Positions 55,904 through 64,000 of a stretch of 64,000 nt of DNA are shown here, one piece after another. Within the stretch, counting starts at the first letter, position 1. Each line of letters starts with the position of its first letter. The position numbers and the translations under genes are program-made. Location: contig NKYR01000128.1 in the NCBI GenBank assembly GCA_003184365.1, positions 1 to 64,000 on the forward strand. Reading direction: 5' to 3'. The DNA comes from Evernia prunastri (lineage: Eukaryota; Ascomycota; Lecanoromycetes; Lecanorales; Parmeliaceae). A model generated the notes under the pieces. It had not been told where the DNA came from and did not search any database. It was given only the letters and a program-made list of their open reading frames with translations.

Positions 55904-57854
55904 CGGATGGGGCTATTTTTTTAAGAACTTTGCCAACATCCATGGCACTCTGTCAGCTTAAATATCGCGAAAAGGGGTTGTGTTCTCGTTCTTACCCTCA
56001 GCCTCGTTCTCCATGCAGGCACCCTTCTTGCTAAACTTCAGGCGTTCTAGTGTTGCATGGAAGGCCACGTCTTGTGCAGCTTCGAATGTCTAGAGGTCAG
56101 GCAAAATCTGGCCTTTTTCGTTCCAGAGATTACCATTACCGTCCTTTAGTACCATACTTCTTTAAAACCTTTGACCACTTAATTTTATTCGCTTTCGGGA
56201 GCCATGCGTCTTAGGAGCAGGACGTCTCTTGCCGAAATTCATGGGAAATGGATAGCCTTCGGTGATCACTATCGCACGGACCTCATCGCTCATCCCTTTC
56301 TGATCATAATTTTGTATCAGAGCTTTCTAGCGACTTGATATGAGAAGCAGGGTTTCACTGACCTCCACATGTTTCCCGAACGCGCTACTGATCTGGAAGA
56401 ATTTGGCGCTCCCTTGATATTCCGCAGCAAGACTACTGGATTGAAGAAATGGCCATCACCGTTTTTCCACGGTAGGCTCACATGATTCTCCATAGAGGGT
56501 TGATTGAACGGAATTTCACACTCCATGCTACACTCCTCAAATAGCGGAATGAAGGTCAAACTCCTTGTCGGACCGCTATCGAGCGGCAAATCAACGTGCG
56601 CTACAGCACTTTGCCGCGTGAGCAAATGACTAGCCACCTGCGCAGCCTGCGGGGACCTAGCATAAGTAGGCTTCTGCATTCTGAACCCTCAGGTGATAAC
56701 CCGGGTGGACGACTTCAGCCTCACCATCCCATCTCACATCATAGACGCCTTTAGTGCTGACCTCGCTGAGTGTTTCTTCAGAAAAAACAGTGTGGGAGAT
56801 AGAAGAGGAGGTTCTGCGTCCGTTCTGGTATCAGCTTTTCCCATCTCTTGAGAGTCTGCATGGTTTCATTAAGGTACCTTAGGTACTCGTAATTCTGACG
56901 GATTGTTGACCAAGCATTTTTGACGGCACGCTAGCCTAGCACCAGTCCGCAAAAAGCTTAGGTCTTGATCCTGTCTCGCACTTGGAGACCCTGGATTATA
57001 GCCTCTACAACACCACCCTGCCAGAGTTCGCAAGCAGAAAGCGCCAAGTCCAATCAGTTGCAGGTCGAAAGTTAAGACGTGGTACATGAGTGAAGTACTC
57101 TACATAAACGACTAATGGGACAAAAGACATGTACACGCACATTTATGCTTGGTCGACTTTACCTTATCTTTCGAACAAAACTCGTCGCTCATTTTACCAC
57201 AGGACTGCCCGCAAGACGAATTTCTGGCCAGAAGCTCGGAACTCCCGGATCAGTAGCTACCTTTGGCATTTAGCACTGCCCTAGCCATGGACCGCATAAA
57301 CGCTAAAATCCGTCTTTCAGATTACCTACTCTACCAATCGTTGACAAAGGCAGCATCCCGGACTCCTCAACAGTAAGGTACTCGTACGCAAGGTAACTAA
57401 GATCCTTCCCACCAAAGTTCTGTTGTGGAGAAGAGCTTCACCTGGCTGAACCGCTCCTCGTGCGGGGGGACTCAATAATGCGAATCTGTGGTAAGCCGAG
57501 AACGTCTCATCTTTCTCATTTTCTCGAGTGTTTATCATTGGTCAAGTCACTGCGCGGTACTCGAAGCCATACATAACAAAATTAATAACAATTATCTCCA
57601 TCGGTCTCACAGCGGCTCGACCTGCTGCTTAGTAAGACTCAAGGGCGCGGTAACTTTCTTAGCTAAGTATGCATAACCAACATGCCTTACTCCTGACATT
57701 TAACCCCTGCTAGTTTCGGCTAGCGTGGACACCACGAAGACAATAAGATCTCCGCGATTCTCTGCCCCGTCTCCTCATTCTTCGAATACCGAAGTCTCCG
57801 CGCCACAGCCTGGTATAAGATCACATCTCACTCATCCAATCCCAGCAGCTGTAC
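55904..57854. other. Intergenic, 1.95 kb, possible coding traces
   Basis: On the minus strand around 56690-56810 one frame reads SEETLSEVSTKGVYDVRWDGEAEVVHPGYH (given in two parts: SEETLSEVSTKGVYDV and RWDGEAEVVHPGYH), which looks protein-like. A neighbouring 120-codon frame (56679-56317) could be its continuation after a shift. I could not assign a domain or a clean splice pattern. The right part holds the promoter of the SNG1-like gene. Runs of TACCTTAGGTACT type occur near 56875. Confidence 0.4.
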
Positions 57855-59776
57855 ATGATGTCGCCCTCTCACCCCGCATCAGCCGACATTGAGACTCGCC
57901 CACCTTTGACCGAGTCAAGCTCTAGCGAAGACCTGGAAGGACAAGAGATCCAGCCGAATCATAGCCTCTTGCTGCAGGACACCAATTATACTAAGGACAC
58001 TGTAGCTGCGTCAGAACGTCATGTTGGGGAGAAGAGTGAGAAAGGGCGGCAGGGAGACGGCGAGAAGCCAAAACACGTAGGCTTCTGGCATCAAGAACTG
58101 AACAATGTTCGTTTGCATGTACTCAAACTATGGGCGAGGACTGGTAAGATGGACACAACTTTCAAACTCGGCCATTGACCAAATCATTACTGGTTCTTAG
58201 TCTTGATCCTCGTTGTCTTCGTCTTTCTCGTGCTCGCTCTCTTCAACGGCGTCTTCTTCCACATTCCAAAGAACTATTCGTCACTGATCGTCTACGTCGT
58301 CGACTTTGACGGACAAGATCCGCCTTACCAGGGCGGACAACCCATCGTAGGACCGGCAATTGTCCAGGTCACCGAATCCATAGCCAGATTAAATGCACCA
58401 CATCTGGGATACATTACCATGGCCCCAGCCCAGTTCAATAACGACCCCATGGCAGTCAGAAGAGCGGTCTACGATTTCAAAGCCCACGCCGCCGTCATCA
58501 TCAATGCCAACGCTACCGCGCTCCTCCAGGAAGCGGTGGGACAAGGCAATACCACGTACGACCCTAGGGGCGCAGCACAAATCATCTACGTATCAGCACG
58601 CGATCAAGGCACCATTCCGACATACGTCGTCCCACAATTGACCGCACTCGAGATGACGGTGACGTCCCAATTCGGCGCCACCTGGACCAAGTCGCAGATG
58701 CAGAACACGACGATCCCACGAGCAAATTTGGCATCAGTACCACAAGCTCTCTCCCCGGCTATCGGCTTCACGACCTTCGATCTCCGCCCATTTGGTCCCG
58801 CCAATGTCACCCCGGCTGTGAGCATCGGACTCATCTACCTCATTATCATCGCCTTTTTCAGCTTCACTTTCTTCCTTCCCATTCACATGAAGTTCCTCTC
58901 GCCGCGAGGCCACCCGCCTTTACACTTCCATCACCTGATCCTCTGGCGTTGGTGTGCGACAACAGGCGCTTACTTCTTCCTCTCCCTTGGGTACTCTTTC
59001 GTGGCGTTGGCGTTCCAGGTGCCATTTTCGAACGGTCCGGCGAGTCCAACCGAGCCGGCGGTCAACCCGAGCGCGTATGGGAAAGGCACGTTCGTAGTGT
59101 ATTGGATTGTCAACTTTCTAGGCATGTCGGCGTTGGGCTTGGCGTGCGAGAATGTGGCAATGGCGTTGGGGAATCCGGTGAGTAGTCATGCGGTTCCTCG
59201 ATCCTTGATCTACGTCGACCTTTGAAAGAGACAAGGCAGATTGCTGAAGCTGTTACTCTTTTCCCCTTTGTTGTTTTTACCCGAAAACACAAATCATGGT
59301 TCGATCACCTCGACGCAATACTGACCTTGACATTATCACAGTGGGTCGCGATGTGGCTAGTCTTCTGGGTCGTCTCAAACGTGGCCACGGGATTCTATAG
59401 CTTAGACTTGGCACCTGCCTTCTACAAATGGGGCTACGCATGGCCGTTGCATAACAGTAAGCAGTTTCCATAATCCCCATCTACCACAAAACCGAAAAAA
59501 AAAAACAAAAAAAAAACTAACCACCGCCACCGCGAACACCCAGTCGTCGAAGCATCCCACCAAATCCTCTTCGACCTACATTCCCGAATCGGTCTCAACA
59601 TCGGTATTCTCGTCGTCTGGTTCGTCGTCAATTCCATACTCTTTGCGCCCGCGTGCTACTTGATGCGTTGGGAGCAGCAGAAGGCGGGGAAGAAGGCGGC
59701 GGCGAAGGAGAAGGAGTGGATGAGTGCCATGTCGAAACAGAGGAGTAGGCTGGGCGTTTCGAAAAAGGATGGATAG
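57855..59776 (+). CDS. SNG1-family (DUF3533) membrane protein
   Basis: Exons 57855-58143, 58201-59177, 59342-59456 and 59544-59776 are in phase and give 537 aa. A cytosolic N-terminus of about 95 residues (acidic, Ser-rich) precedes a first helix (VLILVVFVFLVLALFNGVFF). A large non-cytosolic domain follows, with NYSSLIVYVVDFDG and several N-glycosylation sites. Five further helices include IGLIYLIIIAFFSFTFFLPI, WLVFWVVSNVATGFYSL and ILVVWFVVNSILFAPACYLMRW. The tail is Lys-rich. This is the layout of SNG1-type nitrosoguanidine-resistance proteins, which act in plasma-membrane lipid and permeability control. The second ATG is one codon downstream, so the start is nearly fixed. Confidence 0.9.
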
Positions 59777-60743
59777 TTAGACAAGGCAAGTGCACTGAGG
59801 TCTTGTGTCTTTGCTGGGATTCGCACGTGTAGTGAGCATCGGACCAAACGGTTGAATTGAGAACTCATAACAACAGTCACACCCCCATTCTTTCTTTTTC
59901 TCTTTTTGCCTTTCCTTGAAGAAGGCCATTCTAGCAGCGTTCAGCATTTTGGAGGAAAGTGAAGCTAGATTGTGTACCTCTCCAGTCCTTCCCCTTCTTA
60001 CCACATCAAGTATACTCCTAGAGCGCAGTAAAACGAGGGCGTCCACCATGATTCGATACACAAATCATCCCCATCCCAGACCAAATCGAAGCTATATCAA
60101 AATATCCCCAAAGAAAAAACACACATAAAAAAACCACCGTCAAGTTCTCTTTCGCATTATTCGCTAAGCCGAACACGCTTCACGATCGGCCTTTCCCTTG
60201 CCAACGACCTAACCCAGCGCAGAACAGTACGTACCTGATCGTCGCCGTCCCTTTCCCCACACACAAGAAATGAAGAAAAAAAGAGAGTTTCCCTCCAACG
60301 CGTCCTAAAACCACACCGATCCCCTCACTAGTGTCGCGCAATGCGTCTCTCCACCGCGAAAGTTCCAACCCAACCTAGTGGGGCCACGAATCACCCGCAG
60401 TAGCCTCGAAGCTAGCCAGCACCCCAACAACGAGACAGCACATGATGTGCGACTAAAAAAGATAGTAAGTGTTGCTTCGAGGAATGGGAAAATCGGTGCT
60501 GGTTTGTGTGGTTTCTCCTCCCACAGGTGGCTTGCTTGCTGCTTGCTTTGCTTTGCTTTGCTTTGCTGCATCGTTTCATCTTTTTCCAGCAAGCTGCGGG
60601 TTTCCCGGGTTTTTTGGTTTTTCCCCAACTCGTCGGTCGGTTATCCTGCAGCGAGTTTTGGTCCGTGCCCCTGGCAGATTCGGTTTCTTGATTTCTTATT
60701 TGTTGTTCGTTGTTGTCGGAGTTTGGATTTGGATTGGAGGAGA
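59777..60743. other. Intergenic, 0.97 kb
   Basis: No gene is supported. A GCTTGCTTGCTGCTTGC run followed by four TTTGC units at about 60530-60570 is a short microsatellite in the leader of the methyltransferase gene. Confidence 0.5.
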
Positions 60744-62912
60744 ATGGCGGATGAGGAGAGACGCGCTGCGGTGGCGGTGGATGTGTGCCCGACGCCGCCG
60801 CTTACGCCCACGGCGGCGAATGGGAAAGCGGTGATTGCTGATGATGATGAGGTTGGTGGTGGTGATGGTGATGGGGATGAGGATGGTGATGCTGGCGCTG
60901 GCGGTGCGAAAGAGAAGAGGGGTGGGGATGAGGTCGAGTATGCGCTGAAGCCGAAGAAGAGGGCTTATGCTTCGACTGCGAGGTTGGTGCTCGGGTTTGC
61001 TTGTTGTTTATACACCCACCCACCCACTCTTCTTCTTTTTTGGGGGGGGGGCGGATTTTTCCTGGAAGACTCCAGTTGGAGAATAGAGCCCGCTAAAAGC
61101 GCGAGTACGCATCGCAGACTCAACCTGCAACACTACCTCTGGAAAGACCAAACCGGCTTCCTCCTCCACCCGGCCATCACCCTCGACACCAGCCGGACGG
61201 ACCTCCGGATCGCGGACGTGGGCACGGGAACTGGGTGTGTTTGCATTCTTCCCTACCCTCCCTCCCCTCCCTCTCTCCCCCCCCCAAAATCCCTAACTCC
61301 CCTCACTCACAAAACCACCCACCCCCCAGCATCTTCCTCCTCGACCTCGCCCGCACCTTGCCGCCCAGCGTCCAGCTCGATGGCTTCGACATCGACATTG
61401 CCGACTGCCCGCCAGGCCCGTGGCTGCCGCCCAACGTCGCCGTGCACCGCCTCGACGCGCTGGGGCCGCTGCCGGAGCACCTGAGGGGGAGGTACGATGT
61501 GGTGCAACTGAGGCTGTTTCAGGTTGTGGTGAGGGATGGGGATCCGCGGGGGCTGTTGGGGAATGTGGTGGGGATGTTGAGTGAGTTTGGGGGGGTTTTG
61601 TTGTCGGTTTTGTTGTTTGTTTTTTGCTGTTTCTTGTTTTTGTCTTTCTGGTTTTCGTTTTTTGGAGAGAGGGGGGGAGGTTTATTCCTTTTTCCTTTCT
61701 TTTTCCTAGTCTGTTGTGATCTGTTCTGGTTGGGTTCCTTTTCCCTGTCTTTGCTTTACCTTTCGGTTTTGTCTTGTTGTGTAATGCGTATCTTTGCAGC
61801 TGCGGGGATCACTCCCTTCGTGGGTGAAATCTCTGCTCTTTCTTCGTTCGTTCGTCCGTTTACTGTCTTTCATTTTCCTGAGAAAACGCTGTTTAATACA
61901 AGGGCGTCCATCCCACAATCCACACACAAGCCACATACAAAGCTAACTCACCCCTTTTTCCCCCCCCGGAACAGAACCCACCGGCTACCTCCAATGGGCC
62001 GAATACGACATGTCCACCCTCGCCACCGTCCGCACCGCCCTCACCCCCAACCCAACTTCCACTTCCCCTCCCACGTCCACCGCCCCCGCGCACACCCTCT
62101 CCCCCTCCCTCGACGCCATCCCCCGCCTCATGGCCGCGCTCAAACCCCAAAACTCCCGCCTCGGCCTCCAAGCCTGGATCCCGCGCCTGCCGGACCTCTT
62201 CGCCGCGCACCCGTCGCTGCAGCTCGTCGCGGCGGACCGGTACGCGACGGACAGGGCGTTCCTGCCCGCGCATCTGGACGTGTATCTCATGACGTATGAT
62301 GAGGTGGCGGGGAGGGTGTTGGATGGGTTGGGTGGGGAAGGAGGGGGGAAGGGGAAGGGCAAAGGGGGTGTGAGTGGGGATGGGGATGGGAAAGGAGGGA
62401 TGGGGTATGGGGATCGCTTGAGGGAGTTGTTGGAGGCGGGGAGGGAGGAGGGGAGGAGTGGCGTTGGGTGGGAGATGGAGAGGTTGGTTGTTGTGGGGCG
62501 GAAGAGGGGGGTGGGCGGGGAGGATGCTGGGGTTGGCGCTGCTGGGGTTGGGCCTGCTGGGGTTTTATCAGGGCCTCGGAATGAGGTGGGGAGGGGCGGG
62601 GTTGCAGGGGATGGTACTGCGACTGCGACTGCAATAGCGCCTCCGACTGTAGCTGCTGCTGCTGGTGATGGCGATAGGGAGGAAGAGAAAGCGTCTGCAG
62701 CATCGGCGGCACCTGGAGTGCTTGGTGAGGGTGTGGGTGAAGTTGACGGTGCCGGTGCCGGTGCCGGTGATGGTGAGGGCAAGGGCAAGGGCAAGGGCGA
62801 GAGTGACGGTGACTTTGCGGGTGTGCATGACGGGAAGAGAGAAAAGAAAGGCGGGAAGCAGTGGTGGGTGCAGGTTTGGAAGAGGCTGAGGGGGGAGGGG
62901 ATAGGTGGTTGA
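60744..62912 (+). CDS. SAM-dependent methyltransferase with low-complexity tail
   Basis: Exons 60744-60982, 61118-61234, 61330-61580 and 61975-62912 join in phase (introns 135, 95 and 394 nt) and give 514 aa. The N-terminal 70 residues are acidic and Gly-rich. RLNLQHYLWKD starts the enzyme domain, with motif I at RIADVGTGTGIFLLDLA, then GFDIDIADCPP and YDVVQLRLFQVVV. After the third intron comes KPTGYLQWAEYDM, the usual post-III element. This is the UMTA/LaeA-like class of fungal methyltransferases, so small-molecule or regulatory methylation is likely. The last ~180 residues are Gly/Lys/Ala-rich with KGKGKG repeats, unlike typical family members. The last exon is very G-rich. Confidence 0.85.
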
Positions 62913-63351
62913 TTTGGAGTGCGAGAGGGTGAGACTGGGAGTGAGGGTGAGGGAGGGAGAGACTGGGAGGAAGGGAGGAACGGTTGGTTCTGGTCACGGG
63001 TGTTCATAGTGAGCGTAGAAGTGGATCGACTGGCGAGGGTAGGTGGGGGGTTTTGGGTGGTGGATGGTCGGTTGTTCGTACTTCAAAGAAAGAGGCACAC
63101 GTGACGATTGAAGCGTGAGTGTAGCTTTGTGGTTGAGGTGTAGGTGAGGGTGTGTGGTATGTGCATTTTGGGATTCGGTCGTGTGAGCTACCTACCTATT
63201 CGCCGGAAAAGATAAACTCCTTTTGGAAGCCAGCCAGCCAGGCCTGCTTCGTCTCGTTCGTTCGTCCGTTCTTCATAGGGTTCCAATCTAGCATCTCCGT
63301 CAATCATCTCCGTTCGGTCATTGTGCGCTCTGTCGCTGCCTGTCTGCTCGC
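62913..63351. other. Intergenic, 0.44 kb
   Basis: Convergent 3' flanks. G-rich purine repeats (GAGGGTGAGACTGGGAG type) occur up to about 62980; nothing else is recognised. Confidence 0.5.
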
Positions 63352-64000
63352 TTAGAAGTCGCCTCCGCCGCCGCCATCGTCACCGCCCCCTCCTCCATCA
63401 TCGCCCCCTCCGTCACCGCCCCCGTCACCCCCGTCCATCGCTTCTCCGAGCAACATACCACCCAACAAGCCTCCGCCCAGCCCCAACGCCGCACCGCCGC
63501 CGGCACCAAGACCGTGCTTCTTCGGCGGGGCCTGCTGGTATCCCCCGTACCCGCCCTGCGGCGGTCCTCCATAGCCGCCTCCGTACCCTTGCTGCGGGTA
63601 GCCTCCGTACTGAGGGGCGCCGTAGCCCTGCTGTTGACCGTACCCTTGCTGGCCGTACCCTTGCTGCTGGCCGTATCCCCCCTGCTGGCCGTACGGCGAC
63701 TGCTGAGGCTGGCTGTGTCGGCCGCCGCCCAGCTTCGATAGGAATCCGCCGATGCCGCCCTTCTTGCCGGCGTCCCGGGGCGGCAGCTGCTGCTGGTCGT
63801 AGCTTTGCGGCTGCCCTTGTCCGTAGGCCCCGCCCTGCGCGCCGCTTTGGTAGTAATCGTCACTCGCGCCGCGATCCACGCCCTGGGCGCTCGTAGGACG
63901 TCCCGCGGCGCGGGCGCGGGCGTCTTCTTCGGCCTGGAGCTGCTGTGCGTAGCGAGCGTCTTCGTCCAGGTTCTGATGGGAGCCGCCGGCGCCTTGGGGT
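63352..64000 (-). CDS. Gly/Gln-rich protein, 5' part outside window
   Basis: The frame is open from the window edge to the stop at 63352, about 215 codons, so the gene is partial. Upstream of position 63879 it reads LDEDARYAQQLQAEEDARARA, a charged helix (given in full it is 21 residues; core DARYAQQLQAEEDARA). Next is a linker with GKKGGIGGFLSKLGGG, then about ten YGQQ(Q)GYG-type repeats, then GLGAGGGAALGLGGGLLGGMLLG and a poly-Gly/Asp tail ending in DF. The DARYAQQL phrase resembles the region after the CUE domain in fungal Cue5-like ubiquitin-binding proteins, but no CUE domain is visible here. Treat that as a weak hint. Confidence 0.7.
   Translation of the reverse strand, partial: PQGAGGSHQNLDEDARYAQQLQAEEDARARAAGRPTSAQGVDRGASDDYYQSGAQGGAYGQGQPQSYDQQQLPPRDAGKKGGIGGFLSKLGGGRHSQPQQSPYGQQGGYGQQQGYGQQGYGQQQGYGAPQYGGYPQQGYGGGYGGPPQGGYGGYQQAPPKKHGLGAGGGAALGLGGGLLGGMLLGEAMDGGDGGGDGGGDDGGGGGDDGGGGGDF

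Noticed and set aside
60378..61484. A 368-codon plus-strand frame over the methyltransferase 5' region
   Set aside because: It runs through two clear introns and loses frame with the enzyme domain. The spliced model from 60744 restores motif I and phase.

Overview
The window is nuclear DNA of a filamentous ascomycete (Pezizomycotina). Genes are split by short introns of about 45-250 nt with GT..AG ends. Families present include a non-reducing polyketide synthase (NR-PKS), cytochrome P450s, a secreted GMC oxidoreductase, a Zn2Cys6 regulator, a STAND/NLR-like receptor and an SNG1-like membrane protein. One duplicated segment carries dense C-to-T and G-to-A changes that look like repeat-induced point mutation (RIP). 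The species cannot be named from this sequence alone.

Layout. 0-9 kb: a very large secreted LysM protein with a Ser/Thr-rich body and four tandem modules, then a small glycine-zipper protein. 9-21 kb: a short-chain dehydrogenase (SDR1) divergent from a Zn2Cys6 factor, an F-box-like protein of a fungal family, an aldo-keto reductase resembling pyridoxal reductase, and a GC-rich metallo-beta-lactamase-fold protein. 22-39 kb: the core of a probable secondary-metabolite locus. It holds a six-exon NR-PKS (2,535 aa; SAT-KS-AT-PT-ACP-CMeT-TE), a divergent six-exon P450, a GMC oxidoreductase and a second SDR (SDR2). 39-44 kb: a piggyBac transposase relic, a complete fold-back DNA transposon with an 8-bp target duplication, and a three-repeat Myb protein. 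44-48 kb: a second P450 and an MFS drug/polyamine-type transporter, convergent. 48.8-50 kb: a decayed, RIP-like copy of the 5' part of SDR2 plus its promoter, itself hit by a solo LTR. 50-57 kb: an NLR-like gene with one in-frame stop, and a truncated STAND N-terminal domain. 57-64 kb: an SNG1/DUF3533 protein, a SAM-dependent methyltransferase with a low-complexity tail, and a Gly/Gln-rich protein running off the window end.

How the genes may work together (inference). The NR-PKS has PT, C-methyltransferase and hydrolase-type TE domains, so a C-methylated orsellinate-type aromatic acid is the expected released product. The P450, the GMC enzyme and SDR2 beside it could oxidise or reduce that scaffold. 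The second P450 and MFS transporter could extend the pathway, but a repeat-rich stretch with a Myb gene separates them from the core. No prenyltransferase or terpene cyclase is visible, which argues against a complete meroterpenoid pathway inside this window.

Gene models were assembled by hand from reading frames and splice signals. Exon joins that conserve family motifs and codon phase are stated; unresolved joins are flagged.
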